Assembly: GCA_963837425.1 (NCBI GenBank)
Contig: CAWINH010000009.1
Span: 1 to 64,000 of the forward strand
From: CAWINH01 sp963837425
GTDB taxonomy: Bacteria > Chloroflexota > Limnocylindria > QHBO01
DNA: 64,000 nt
Reading direction: 5' to 3'
The notes under the pieces are model-generated. The model worked only from the letters and a program-made list of their open reading frames with translations, was not told where the DNA came from and ran no database searches. Shown in pieces: positions 17,626-26,628 of this stretch; the stretch's first letter is position 1, and each line of letters begins with the position of its first letter. A program made the translations under genes and the position numbers.

Positions 17626-18375
17626 TCAACCCGCGTGGCTGGCCGTGACGGGACCGTCTGGCGCCCCGGAATCTGCGCGTGACGCGGCTCTCCGACGAGC
17701 AGCCTGCAGCCGGACTCCGATCTCCGGGCGCCGATTCCACGTTGGCAGCGCCCGACGAAGTTCACTCGGTCCGGTCACGGTGACTCCGCCGGACCGCAGG
17801 GCAGTCGCCCAGTCGATGTGCCCTAGGTGCCATCGCGCGAAGGTAAGCGGGTCGTTGATCGTCACGGTGACATCGTCCCCGAACTCGGGATCGAAGGCGC
17901 AGAGCTCGGCTTCGCCCCGCTCGATCAGGAGCCACGCGGTCTCCGGCCGGCCGCGATACCGGAACTCGAAGCGCACGACGACACGCCGATCGGGCAGGCG
18001 TTCGCGGCGCAGGTAGACCTGACACCAGGACCACAAGGCCACGCCGGGGTCGGAGTGCTCAGGCCGGACGTCCATCCACTGGTCACCCCAGGTGCCAAGC
18101 GCCGTCAGCACCGGCTCTAGCGCTCGCCCGGCGGCGGAGGGCTCGTAGAGGGAACCGTGCCCGTCAGGCTTCGAACGGATTTCGATGACCCCAGCACGCT
18201 CGAGCTCTCGAAGTCGCCGGATCAGGAGGGCGCGTGACAGTCCCGGAGCTCCGGCGGCGATCTCGTTGAACGTGCGACACCCGTAGAGGATATTGCGCAT
18301 GATGATCGGCGTCCATCGCTCGGCGAAGATCTCCGCCCCTCGCGCCACCGGGCAGTACTGGCCGTACGTGCGCAT
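17626..18375 (-). CDS. HxlR-family transcriptional regulator with C-terminal SCP2-like domain
   Basis: A 249-aa regulator. The start is the ATG at 18375 (MRTYGQYCPVARGAEIF). Residues 5-100 are the HxlR winged helix (FAERWTPIIMRNIL, TFNEIAAGAPGLSRALL) with the conserved N-terminal Cys. The second half (FEFRYRGRPETAW, then VTINDPLTFARWHLG) resembles the sterol-carrier/SCP2 fold that is fused to some HxlR regulators and may sense a small hydrophobic ligand. Divergent from the hydrolase at 18530, which it probably controls. Confidence 0.85.
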   Translation of the reverse strand: MRTYGQYCPVARGAEIFAERWTPIIMRNILYGCRTFNEIAAGAPGLSRALLIRRLRELERAGVIEIRSKPDGHGSLYEPSAAGRALEPVLTALGTWGDQWMDVRPEHSDPGVALWSWCQVYLRRERLPDRRVVVRFEFRYRGRPETAWLLIERGEAELCAFDPEFGDDVTVTINDPLTFARWHLGHIDWATALRSGGVTVTGPSELRRALPTWNRRPEIGVRLQAARRRAASRADSGAPDGPVTASHAG

Positions 18376-18379
18376 GGAT

Positions 18380-18416
18380 CTAGTATCACCAGTTGGCAGC
18401 CGCACGGCTAGTACTC
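18380..18416. promoter_or_regulatory. Candidate HxlR operator (direct repeat)
   Basis: Two similar sites, CTAGTATC (18380-18387) and CTAGTACTC (18408-18416), lie just upstream of the regulator start in the divergent spacer. B. subtilis HxlR is known to bind two direct repeats, which makes this a plausible operator. Not demonstrated. Confidence 0.3.
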
Positions 18417-18529
18417 AATCTGTACCGGCTGGGCGTCCGGTTCAGAAACAGTCCTAGACGCCCTGGGGCTTGGACGGGACGCTTTCCGTGTTGGAACAGC
18501 AGTTCCCCAAGACCGCTGAGGAGGCCGAG

Positions 18530-19465
18530 ATGACGGGACAGCAGGGGATACGAATCAGAGATTCGGGGAGAGGCGTCGCGCATCCTGACGAGGTCGTTGC
18601 AGCGCATGCACGGGTGCTCGCTGGATCCTCGGTGCAGAGCCGGTACGTCGAGGTGGCCCCGGGTCGGCGGGTCCATATCATCGAGGCCGGCGACGGCCAA
18701 CCGCTCGTGCTGCTCCACGGGAGCGGACCAACATCGCTGCTGTTTCTGCCGCTGCTCGAGCGCCTCACCGATGTGCGGGCGATCGCGGTGGATCGCCCCG
18801 GATTCGGGCTAAGCGACGCAAGCGAGCGACCGCCCGAGGCCTATCGCGAGGGTGCCATCGACAGCCTGACCAGAATCCTCGACGGCCTTGGCCTGGCCGA
18901 GACCGCGCTGTTGGGTAACTCAATGGGTGGGACCTGGGCGCTGTGGTATGCGCTCGCCTACCCCGATCGGGTGCGTCGCCTTGTCCTGCTGGGAGCGCCG
19001 CCCTTGCTGCCGGGGACCCGCGTGCCGCCGCCGATGCTGGCCGTCGCCACCACCGTCGACCGGCCGCCTCATATGCCGCCTCCATCTCCGGAGACCGTCG
19101 TGCAGAGCATGAGTGTCATGGGCGAAGCGGACACTATCGTCAACTATCCGAACTACATCGAGGCGCTGGTCGCCGCCGGGTCAGACCAGCTCGCCGCCGG
19201 CACCGGTCTCGCCGAACTACGCGCCGCCATCGCCCCGACGGGGTGGCAACCTGCGCAGGCAATGCGGCCTGATGAGCTTCGAGAGCTCATGGTTCCGACA
19301 TTGCTGATCTGGGGTGATCGCGATCCCCTCGGCGGAGCCGATGTCGCGCGCACGACGGCTGCCACGATCCCGGACGCCCAGCTCGAGGTGGTGTCAGCAG
19401 GTCATGCGCCCTGGCTGGGTCACCCCGATCGGGTGGCCGCTCTCGTGAACAACTTCGTGCTTTGA
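18530..19465 (+). CDS. Alpha/beta hydrolase
   Basis: A 311-aa soluble hydrolase. The ATG at 18530 is chosen because GAGGAGG sits five bases upstream; TTG and GTG codons further 5' are open but lack such a site. Family features: oxyanion HGSGPTSLL, DRPGFGLSD, nucleophile elbow LLGNSMGGTW, late acid in WGDRDPLGG and catalytic His in SAGHAPWLGHP. The triad is complete. Similar to meta-cleavage-product hydrolases and esterases; substrate unknown. Divergent HxlR regulator upstream. Confidence 0.87.
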   Translation: MTGQQGIRIRDSGRGVAHPDEVVAAHARVLAGSSVQSRYVEVAPGRRVHIIEAGDGQPLVLLHGSGPTSLLFLPLLERLTDVRAIAVDRPGFGLSDASERPPEAYREGAIDSLTRILDGLGLAETALLGNSMGGTWALWYALAYPDRVRRLVLLGAPPLLPGTRVPPPMLAVATTVDRPPHMPPPSPETVVQSMSVMGEADTIVNYPNYIEALVAAGSDQLAAGTGLAELRAAIAPTGWQPAQAMRPDELRELMVPTLLIWGDRDPLGGADVARTTAATIPDAQLEVVSAGHAPWLGHPDRVAALVNNFVL

Positions 19466-19689
19466 ACGCCGGCACAAGCCTCAGCGACAGAGCGCCGGGG
19501 TCGCCGTACACCGGTTCGAACCTGCAAAGGACCGGGATCAGTCGCGACGGCAAACGGAGCCGATTCGGGTTTGGAATCGACGCCGGAAACATGCTACCCG
19601 AAGGTGACCCGCTCCGGCGGGCCGGAGCTGGCCGTGTACTGAAAACGCTAGGCGAGGCCTCCGAGGACATCCCGCTCCCCCGCCCCGCC

Positions 19690-19982
19690 CGCTCCCCGGG
19701 AGTGGCTGAAGGTCGCCCTGCTCGAGTGCCGGCGGTGTCATCAAGTCGTCGAGCGGAACTCGCCGGTCCAGCGACATTGTCCAGACTGCCGATCACGCCC
19801 GCCAGTCGAACCGCAGCCGGCACAACGCCCTGTACAGCACGCGGGCCTGGCAGTGCCTCAGCAACCGGGTGCTCCGTGCCTGGCGTGGCGAGCACGGCGA
19901 CTGGTGCCCGGGCTACGGGCGCCCCGCCCACCGAGCAACCGACCTGACGGTCGATCACGTCGTGCCGCTCGCCGCTGGGTAG
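19690..19982 (+). pseudogene. HNH endonuclease, frameshifted remnant
   Basis: One frame gives a zinc-ribbon start (LECRRCHQVVERNSP then HCPDC). After a one-base shift near 19780 another frame gives LYSTRAWQCLSNRVLRAW, WCPGYGRPAHRATD and LTVDHVVPLAAG before a stop at 19982. The latter is the HNH motif of phage/plasmid-type endonucleases, truncated right after the first His. The rest of the gap (19466-19689 and 19983-20264) shows nothing else. Mobile-element debris rather than a working gene. Confidence 0.6.
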
Positions 19983-20264
19983 CCCATAAAGGGCCACGGC
20001 TGAACGCTGACCGAGGTCTCGGTCCGGTCACGCCCACGTAGGGCCGCTGCCCGCGACGTGGAGACATGGCAGTGAGCTGACGGCGAGACACGGGGTGACT
20101 GACAATCCCGCGCCTCACGCCGGGCTGAGCGGCCGCCCGGCTCGAGGCCGAGCGATGTCCGGTGGGAGGGTGTCTGTCGACCCCGGGCGTGCCATGCTCA
20201 GTTCGCAGCCGGGGATCGGCCTAGGCATCCTAGCAGCGCCAACCGCGTTCACCGGAGTCGACGA

Positions 20265-21170
20265 ATGGTGAATCAAGTCGAGTTCTCGTCCGAAGGTGCA
20301 ACCCTTCGAGGGCTGCTGTATCTGCCGGAGTCGCAGACCGAAGAGAAGCCGCCGCTCGTCGTTATGGCCCACGGGACATCGGCCACGATCAATATGGTGG
20401 CGGACAGATATGCGGAAGTGTTCTGCCGCGCCGGCCTCGCGGTCTTGCTCTACGACCATCGGAACTTCGGCAGGAGCGGGGGCGAACCCAGGCAGGAGAT
20501 CAATCCCTGGGTCCAGTGCCGGGGCTACCGCGATGCGGTGACGTTCGCCGAGTCGTTGGACGCGATCGACTCAAAGCGAATCGGGTTGTGGGGCGATAGC
20601 TACACCGGCGGCCAAGTGGTCGTCGTCGGCGCGATCGACCAACGAGTCAAGGCCATCGTCGCGCAGGTTCCCGTATTCGGGTCGGCGCCGTTGGAGGTCG
20701 ACCCGGACCGGGCCACGTTCGACCTGATGGCGGAGATCCTTGCCCGTGGCAACGTGGGCGGGTCACGCGAGACGACCGTTGGCCCGATGCCTGTCGTCTC
20801 CTCCGATCAAGCGGGCACGCCGTCGCTCCTCAAGCCCATCCAGGCGTTCCGCTGGTTCGTCGACTACGGCGGCCGGGCCGGAAGTCGATGGGATAACACG
20901 GTCACACGGGTGCTCCCTGCGACGCCGGTGCCGTTCCAGCCGGGGCTCTGTGCACCCTTCGTCACGACGCCCACTCTCCTAATGGTCGCGCCGGACGATG
21001 AGATGGTGCACGCGAACTACGCAGCCGCCCGGCAGGCGTATGACCTGCTGGCAGGTCCCAAAGACTGGTACGACATCGCCGGCGGGCACTTCGGGCTGCT
21101 CTACTGGCCAAGTGACCTGTTCGATGAGGCCAGTCGGGTGCAGACCGCTTTCCTGAAGAAGTGGCTCTGA
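20265..21170 (+). CDS. Alpha/beta hydrolase, dienelactone-hydrolase-like
   Basis: A 301-aa hydrolase with an N-terminal beta-hairpin (VEFSSEGATLRGLLYLP), AHGTSATINM, YDHRNFGRSGG and the nucleophile elbow GLWGDSYTGGQ. The Ser is in place, a candidate acid is in VAPDDEMVHAN, and the His is in IAGGHFGLLYW. It belongs to the same subfamily as the hydrolase at 37805, also in this island, but unlike that copy keeps the catalytic Ser. Likely an esterase or C-C/C-N hydrolase; no closer call is possible. Confidence 0.85.
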   Translation: MVNQVEFSSEGATLRGLLYLPESQTEEKPPLVVMAHGTSATINMVADRYAEVFCRAGLAVLLYDHRNFGRSGGEPRQEINPWVQCRGYRDAVTFAESLDAIDSKRIGLWGDSYTGGQVVVVGAIDQRVKAIVAQVPVFGSAPLEVDPDRATFDLMAEILARGNVGGSRETTVGPMPVVSSDQAGTPSLLKPIQAFRWFVDYGGRAGSRWDNTVTRVLPATPVPFQPGLCAPFVTTPTLLMVAPDDEMVHANYAAARQAYDLLAGPKDWYDIAGGHFGLLYWPSDLFDEASRVQTAFLKKWL

Positions 21171-21679
21171 GGCCCTCCGAGCAGGCCTGCCGATGCTCCT
21201 ACGCGTGAAGGGCCACCGTTGTCCTGAGAGACGACAATCCCGCGGCTGACAGGTGTTGGACGCGCACTAACAGCCTGCGACGTGCCGCCCGAGGGCCCCC
21301 AACGTGGTCGTGTTCGGGGTCCTGGCTGTCCGGTCCTTCCGCACGACCTGACCGCCGCACCGAAGCTGGCAGACGTCGCAGGCCGTGGCGATGGTCGCTC
21401 TTCGAAGGAGAGCGCCCGGACCCAACGAGCCCTGATTTCGTTGACCGCTCGGGTTCCGATTCGAGCCCTACGAAGAAGCGGGCCAGTCAGTGGCTTGACC
21501 TCAATCACCCAGCCCAGTTCTCGCAGCGAGCGCTCGAGCGCGATACCATGCCGGATCGCCTGATAGGCGCTGCATAAATCCATGCCCGGGCCTCGGCCCG
21601 GGCATGCAGCGCGTCCAGTTTCCGGCCCTCGAGCGTTCAATACCGTGATGACTGCAGTTCTAATGGTGAGGCGGAGACT
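21171..21679. other. Non-coding stretch with a strong hairpin
   Basis: About 510 bp. A minus-strand frame contains a protein-like segment (AIRHGIALERSLRELGW) that could be gene debris, but it is not assignable. The main feature is the 12-bp perfect inverted repeat at 21581-21606. Confidence 0.4.
21581..21606. terminator. Perfect 12-bp inverted repeat
   Basis: CATGCCCGGGCC and its exact complement are separated by only TC. It has no T-tract. It could be a transcription barrier after the hydrolase at 20265 or a protein-binding palindrome. Confidence 0.4.
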
Positions 21680-22222
21680 TTGGAGAGGGCGGAACTCCTC
21701 CGAGCAGATGACGCACAGGTAGACGCGACGCCGGTAAGCTTCGAGGAGCTGTACGAGCGGCATCGTCTCGACGTTTACCGCTACCTCCGCGCGTGGTGCT
21801 CGTCTGAGGACGAAGCTGCTGACCTGACCGCCTCAACCTTCGAGCGCGCCTACCGGGCACTGTCAACATCACGACCGCCACAAGCATCACGCGCCTGGCT
21901 GGTTCGGATCGCGCGCAACCTGGCGATCGACTCGGCTCGACGGCGGGACGCGGCCAGCCGGGGCCTCCGCTTCTGGCCGCGGAATGAGGTCGCCCCGGAT
22001 CCGGCCGAGCTGCTCGTCCGAGACGAGACGGACCGTCTGCTGGCCGAGCGCGTGCGCAGGTTGCCCGCCGCCCAGCGCGAGGCGATCGTGCTGCGATTTG
22101 CAGGCGCCCTCACCGCGCGCGAGATCGGTCTGGTACTGGGCCGCAGTGAGGCGGCCGCTCACAAGCTAATGAACCGGGCGCTGATAGCGCTCAGGGAGGT
22201 CTACCGTGACGACGACCGATAG
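21680..22222 (+). CDS. ECF-type RNA polymerase sigma factor
   Basis: A 180-aa sigma-70-family factor. Region 2 runs from FEELYERHRLDVYRYL to DEAADLTASTFERAYRAL and region 4 is RLPAAQREAIVLRF followed by a helix-turn-helix (LTAREIGLVLGRSEAAAHK). There is no region 3. It starts at a TTG at 21680 with GGCGGAG upstream; no ATG or GTG is available in frame. Its 3' end overlaps the next gene by 17 bp, forming a sigma/anti-sigma operon. The regulon is unknown. Confidence 0.87.
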   Translation: MERAELLRADDAQVDATPVSFEELYERHRLDVYRYLRAWCSSEDEAADLTASTFERAYRALSTSRPPQASRAWLVRIARNLAIDSARRRDAASRGLRFWPRNEVAPDPAELLVRDETDRLLAERVRRLPAAQREAIVLRFAGALTAREIGLVLGRSEAAAHKLMNRALIALREVYRDDDR

Positions 22223-23189
22223 CCTTGAAGATCGACTCCAGCGAATCTTCGCTTTCCCGCTGGCGACGCCAGAGGCCGGGCGCATCGATGAGCGCGTCCA
22301 CAGGCTCGCGAACGCGAACGTGGTGCCGGCCCGGAGCCGGAGCTGGATGGCGCGCCGCCTGGGTCGCCCGGCTCTGCTGGCCGCTGCCCTCACGCTCGCG
22401 CTGGCCGCAGCCACGATCGGCTCCCTGACGCTGCTCGAGCGCGTCGCAAACGAAGCGGAGGGATGGGGCTACCAGATCGCCTGGGAGCGCGCCGTCCCGA
22501 TTAAGATCACGGTCGAGACCGACGCGGGCGAGCTGACCATCGATCGCGGTTACGCGGACACGAACCGGGTCATCCTAGCGCTCGTGAGTTCCGGTCCCGA
22601 CGGCCCGCACGCTTCGGTGTTGACGGATGCCGTCGGGCGCGAGTACCGGCCGTTCGGTGGGCCGGGGTACGCCGAACTGACCGGGGAGCAGGCCGAACTG
22701 ATGGCGTGGGATGCACCCGAGCCGCTTCCCGCGGGCGACCTTGCGTTCACCGTCTCCTCCAACGACGCGGCGGGTGCGGACGGGTGGTCCGCGGAGTTCG
22801 TCCTGCCGGTGCAGGGAGGAGGGACCGTGCTCCCCGAGCAGACCGTCGAACACCAGGGGGCCGCCGTCACATTGCACTCCGTGACGATCAGCCCGACGGC
22901 CGTGCATGCGGAGGTGACCTATGTCGCGCCAGCGGGCGACCGCTCGTGGGTGGCGGCCAGCGTGAGCTACACCCAGAACGGCCGAAACCCATTCGGCAGC
23001 GCGGCGCAGGGAGAGAGCCTCCTCAGCGACGAGGACGAGGCTGGTCGTCACGTCCTGACCACGGGCGTCGGCGTCGACGAGTGGACCGGTGAGTGGAAGC
23101 TCCGCATCGGGGAGCTGGTGGGCTTCGACCAAGATGGCGGCCAGGTACGGATCTCGGGTCCTTGGGAGTTCACGTTCTCCGTTCCCTAA
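22206..23189 (+). CDS. Putative membrane anti-sigma factor
   Basis: A 327-aa protein with a cytoplasmic N-terminus of about 50 residues (SLEDRLQRIFAFPLATPEA), one transmembrane segment (ALLAAALTLALAAATIGSL) and a roughly 250-residue extracytoplasmic beta-rich domain resembling DUF4179-type sensors. The GTG at 22206 overlaps the sigma gene. Topology and gene order point to sequestration of the sigma factor until an envelope signal is sensed. The role is inferred from context, since the N-terminal anti-sigma domain has no strong motif. Confidence 0.7.
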   Translation: MTTTDSLEDRLQRIFAFPLATPEAGRIDERVHRLANANVVPARSRSWMARRLGRPALLAAALTLALAAATIGSLTLLERVANEAEGWGYQIAWERAVPIKITVETDAGELTIDRGYADTNRVILALVSSGPDGPHASVLTDAVGREYRPFGGPGYAELTGEQAELMAWDAPEPLPAGDLAFTVSSNDAAGADGWSAEFVLPVQGGGTVLPEQTVEHQGAAVTLHSVTISPTAVHAEVTYVAPAGDRSWVAASVSYTQNGRNPFGSAAQGESLLSDEDEAGRHVLTTGVGVDEWTGEWKLRIGELVGFDQDGGQVRISGPWEFTFSVP

Positions 23190-23196
23190 ATGATCC

Positions 23197-23542
23197 ATGA
23201 CCCACGATCGGCGGCCTCACGGCCTGCGTTACACGACCACATTGAGCCGGCGCCGTGCTGCCCTCGTTCGATCTTGAAGGACCACCGAGCGTCCACCCGC
23301 CCTTACCGCCGGCTTACCGCCCGTCCGGTACAATCCCTGCACGGAGTCGCCTGAGCGTGGGCACCTGATTCTTTCAGTTTTCCGCGTGGGCACCTGACTC
23401 CCTTCCGGGATGGGCACCTGACTCCCCGGAAAACCGAAGATGCGAGGACGAGGCGTGGGCCGAGTCTGAGCACGAATCTTGGCTGAGGACGGCCGCTGCC
23501 GGCCTCCGGGCGGCACTTGACTCGGGATCAGGAGATCGAGTC
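23197..23542 (+). repeat. Internal copy of the island's terminal repeat, decayed att site
   Basis: About 345 bp homologous in order to 57304-57690. It opens with GACCCACGATC, has the shared CCCTCGTTCGATCTTGA and CCGTCCGGTACAATC, then the motif triplet, then GAGCACGAATCT, and ends in a degenerate tRNA-Gln core (GATCAGGAGATCGA at 23526). Distance from the last motif to the core is 91 bp versus 92 bp at the right end. It is probably the attR of an earlier, smaller element that began at the same tRNA. Confidence 0.75.
23359..23425 (+). repeat. Three GGGCACCTGAYTCY direct repeats, internal
   Basis: Copies at 23359-23372 (GATTCT variant), 23388-23401 and 23412-23425. The spacings of 29 and 24 bp are the same as in the right-end triplet. 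No gene overlaps them. Confidence 0.75.
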
Positions 23543-23649
23543 TAGACGCCCTTCCCGGAGTCAGGCGACCTTCCCCGAAGGCCCTGCGTCTTCTTGATCA
23601 GCCTTTGATGAGCGCTCTCTGTGACCAAGGGCCAACATGCGCGTACGGC

Positions 23650-23760
23650 CGTGACTCGCGGCGTGACTCGCAATGGCCGCAGGCACTGCGATTCTGGGCA
23701 CGGAGTGGGGGAGAGGACCAACGGCTGTCAGCCGCCTGGCAGCGATGCAAGCCCGGTCGC
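23650..23760. repeat. Dispersed ~110-bp repeat, copy 1
   Basis: Aligns by eye with 47254-47365. Shared blocks include GTGACTCGC, GGGGAGA and ACGGCTGT with matching spacing, roughly 70% identity. No protein is convincing in either copy. The surrounding 23561-24074 otherwise appears empty. Confidence 0.45.
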
Positions 23761-24074
23761 AGTCGCTGAGGCTCGCCCTCGGTCGAGGTGACTCCGGCAC
23801 GATCATGCTGACCACCGGGGGTGGGGGGTCACGCTTGCTGCACGAGGTGACTACGCACCTTGGCGTCTCTTGGGTCCTCGTGCTTCTCCAAAACGAAGTG
23901 AGCATGCGATACCTGCAGCTAGGGCAGATCGACGCAGTGAATCACTCGCCTCTCGATCGCCATTCGTACTCCTTCCGGGAGCATGGAAGCTAGGACGTGG
24001 GCCTTGAGCGAATGGCGCTTTGTGATCCTCTTCAGTCGGATGCGTTAAGCCCGAGCAGCACGGCATCTGCTGGC

Positions 24075-24917
24075 CTACTCCTCAGGTGTCCGCGACGGGG
24101 ATCGTCGTCCCATGGACCTCGTCAGACGGTTCCTGATCGCAGGCGCAATTATCCGTGTCATCGCCAGGACAAGGAGTATGGCCAGACCTCTCTGGAGCAG
24201 AAGCCCACTCAACCGCAAGGCAAGCGTAGAACTCAGTGTCCCGGCGACCGTGCCGCCAGCTGCGACTGCCACTGCAACCTTGAGATCTAGGTCCTCTGAT
24301 CGGCGGTTAGCGAGGGTTCCAGACAAAGCTGTCGGTACGATGGCGAGGAGACTCGTCCCAACTGCAAGGTGCTGGGAGATGCCCAGAGTAAGCACCATGG
24401 CCGGGACCATGATGAGTCCGCCTCCGATGCCGAGCAGGGAAGAACTGAGTCCAGCCACAACTCCAATCGCCAGGCCAAGGAGAATCACGGCCACTCCGCT
24501 CTGGAGCTCCAGACTCGGCCTCGGCTCGATGCCGATGAACATTCGCACCGCCACCAGCAGCATGAGAAGGCCAAACAGCAATTTCAGTTGCGCCTCACTG
24601 AGGCGGTGCATCAACCAAGCCCCAAGTCGAGCAGTCAGGACGGCGGACGCAGCCATTGATGCGGAGAGCAGGAGATACACGTTTCCGCTGACGAGATAAG
24701 GGATCGCCGCGGCGGCAGCGATGATGGTGACAGCTGCCAGACTGGTGGCATGCGCCTTGTGCTGAGTGTTGTTCTCGATGAGTACGAGGGCGGGAACGAT
24801 GATTAGTCCACCGCCAATACCGAACAGGCCCGATGCGACGCCCGCCGTGGCGCCGATCAGCAAGGGAATCAGAGCATCGCGCCCGTTACTGCGCACCCAC
24901 ATCGGACCGTCGAGCAT
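24075..24917 (-). CDS. TauE/SafE-family sulfite/sulfonate exporter
   Basis: A 280-aa inner-membrane protein with eight predicted helices in two related halves. Each half carries the family signature GLFGIGGGLIIVPALV and SLLGIGGGLIMVPAMV. Members export sulfite, sulfoacetate or related anions released in organosulfonate breakdown. It is on the minus strand at the edge of the catabolic cluster, where the NitT/TauT-type importer would fit a sulfonated substrate. Substrate is inferred only. Confidence 0.87.
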   Translation of the reverse strand: MLDGPMWVRSNGRDALIPLLIGATAGVASGLFGIGGGLIIVPALVLIENNTQHKAHATSLAAVTIIAAAAAIPYLVSGNVYLLLSASMAASAVLTARLGAWLMHRLSEAQLKLLFGLLMLLVAVRMFIGIEPRPSLELQSGVAVILLGLAIGVVAGLSSSLLGIGGGLIMVPAMVLTLGISQHLAVGTSLLAIVPTALSGTLANRRSEDLDLKVAVAVAAGGTVAGTLSSTLALRLSGLLLQRGLAILLVLAMTRIIAPAIRNRLTRSMGRRSPSRTPEE

Positions 24918-25337
24918 TGAGGCAACCTCGCCAACAGGAAAGTGGGTCGGACCAGGAGCCCCCTTCGATGGTGCTCACCATGACCCGTACGGCATGCGGA
25001 GACTGAGCAATCGATCTTGTGGGACCGAAATCTGAAGCGGAGTGGTGATCTTGCTGCTGGGGTGGAACAGCATCGGCTTTGAGACTGGCACGACCGATTG
25101 AAGGAATAGCAGGGCGACCATGGTTGCCGCTTCGGGACGCGGTCACGGACCGGCCGGGGAAGCGCTCTCCTGTCTCCCGCGCTGCTTGCCAATGAAGCAA
25201 CGCCTCGAGCGCGTGGCGCTCCGCGCCGCCACCAGCAACGGCGCTTCGCTGCGGTTCACCGAGAACGCCAACCGACGCTCCGGAACTACGGTTCGTGCTT
25301 ATCATGCGAGAATCGGCCTCGCTCGGTAGCGTCGGGT
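24918..25337. other. Intergenic, no gene seen
   Basis: About 420 bp between two minus-strand genes. Frames are short and low in typical coding character. It must hold the promoter of the TauE/SafE gene. Confidence 0.4.
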
Positions 25338-26579
25338 TCATCCCCGCGGCGCTACCAGGATCTCTCTTCGCGGCCAGCGATCGATCAGTTCAGCTCCATT
25401 CTCGGTAACGACCACCGTGTCTTCGAGGCGGACGCCTCCGACGCCGGGCTCACCCTCCCGACCTTCGATTGCGATCGTCATGTTGGTTTCGAACGTTTGG
25501 GGGTAGCGGAGCGACCATTGGCGGTTGATGATCGGGTATCCGTATTGGTGCATCCCGACGCCATGGCCAATCTCGATTGTGAGCAGTTCGGCCTCGTCCG
25601 TGTAGCCCCACTTGCTCGCGGGCGGAAAGTGCTGCGCCGCATCCGCACTTGTTGCACCAGGTTTGATCGCGTCGATAACCGCATCCATGCGGTCGACAAG
25701 AGACTTGTACCAGTCTTTCGACCTTTGGTCTGGTTCCTTGCCGACTGAGAAGGTGCGGTAGTAGCAGGTCCGATAGCCCATGACGCCCACACCGCAAAAG
25801 GCAGCGTATGCCAGGTCGCCGTAGCTGAGGAGGCGCCCGGTGCTGCCGATGCCACGCTCGAAGGTGTTCGGCCCGGACCGCATGGTGCCGTTGGGAACCT
25901 CGTCGGCGCCGGCCCTCAGGGCCGCGAACATCGCTGCCTGGATCACCTCGAGTTCGTTTCGGCCAGGCTCGAGCAGTTCCCAGACGCAATTCCAGGCGGC
26001 GTCGGTGCACGCGTAGGCCAGCTTAAGACAGTTGATCTCATCGATCGTCTTCGTCTTCGTTGCTTCGAGCATCAATGGCCATCCGTCCACCGTTTGGATG
26101 TCCTTCGCCGCGAGCGCCTTGAGCGCCGCGGCATCAAAACCCACAACGGCCAGACGCTCGTTTTCCAGGCCACGCTCCGCTAGCTCTTGGTAGACGCCGT
26201 CCGCGAACAGGCTGGCTTCGTCGGCCGTCGCCTCTGGACCACAGCCGCGATTGACCCAATTGCGCGCCAACCGCCAGTGCTGCACCCACGGCGCCTCCGA
26301 CGGGTAGTTGCGGAGGTAGCCGGCGTGCTGGAATACGACGGGCTCGTGCTCGGCGAAGAAGAGCACGTACCACAATTGAGGCAGGTATTCGGGCCCCTTG
26401 ATGCCGGTTAGGTACCTCGCATTCTCCGGGCGGCTGGCGAGGAGCGCCGGCACCCCGTGCCGCTTGAGCACTTCGCGCGCCTTTTCCGCCCGCTCCCCCC
26501 TCATCCGCTCGACGTTGATGCGTTCCTGCCACTCGGCAGTGGCGTTACCGAACGTGAGCTCGGGAGCCATCTTCACCAC
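25338..26579 (-). CDS. M24-family protein, creatinase-like (metal ligands incomplete)
   Basis: A 413-aa protein with a creatinase N-terminal domain and a pita-bread C-terminal domain. A GTG at 26579 follows AAGGAAGG by eight bases. The first two metal Asp positions of M24 peptidases are not Asp: the strand reads GDLAYAAFCGVGVMGYRT then CYYRTFSVG, where LIDxG and SDxTRT are expected. The later His (IGHGVGMHQYG) and two Glu (IEGREG, RLEDTVVV) remain. Creatinase, a metal-independent amidinohydrolase of this fold, also lacks these Asp residues. A C-N hydrolase role is therefore favoured over peptidase. Downstream of gntR in the same direction. Confidence 0.8.
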   Translation of the reverse strand: MVKMAPELTFGNATAEWQERINVERMRGERAEKAREVLKRHGVPALLASRPENARYLTGIKGPEYLPQLWYVLFFAEHEPVVFQHAGYLRNYPSEAPWVQHWRLARNWVNRGCGPEATADEASLFADGVYQELAERGLENERLAVVGFDAAALKALAAKDIQTVDGWPLMLEATKTKTIDEINCLKLAYACTDAAWNCVWELLEPGRNELEVIQAAMFAALRAGADEVPNGTMRSGPNTFERGIGSTGRLLSYGDLAYAAFCGVGVMGYRTCYYRTFSVGKEPDQRSKDWYKSLVDRMDAVIDAIKPGATSADAAQHFPPASKWGYTDEAELLTIEIGHGVGMHQYGYPIINRQWSLRYPQTFETNMTIAIEGREGEPGVGGVRLEDTVVVTENGAELIDRWPRREILVAPRG

Positions 26580-26628
26580 TTGCGCTACCTTCCTTCTACC
26601 TGCGGATCGACGTCGCTGGCCGGCTGAG

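Noticed and set aside
21101..21763. Minus-strand 220-codon frame across the gap before the sigma factor
   Set aside because: A short middle part looks protein-like, but both ends are antisense to real genes and no family matches; left as possible debris.
23197..24074. Protein-coding genes in the terminal-repeat region (both strands have open frames of about 100 codons)
   Set aside because: Frames are low-complexity, differ between the two copies of the repeat, and have no ribosome sites; the DNA is conserved as a repeat, not as protein.
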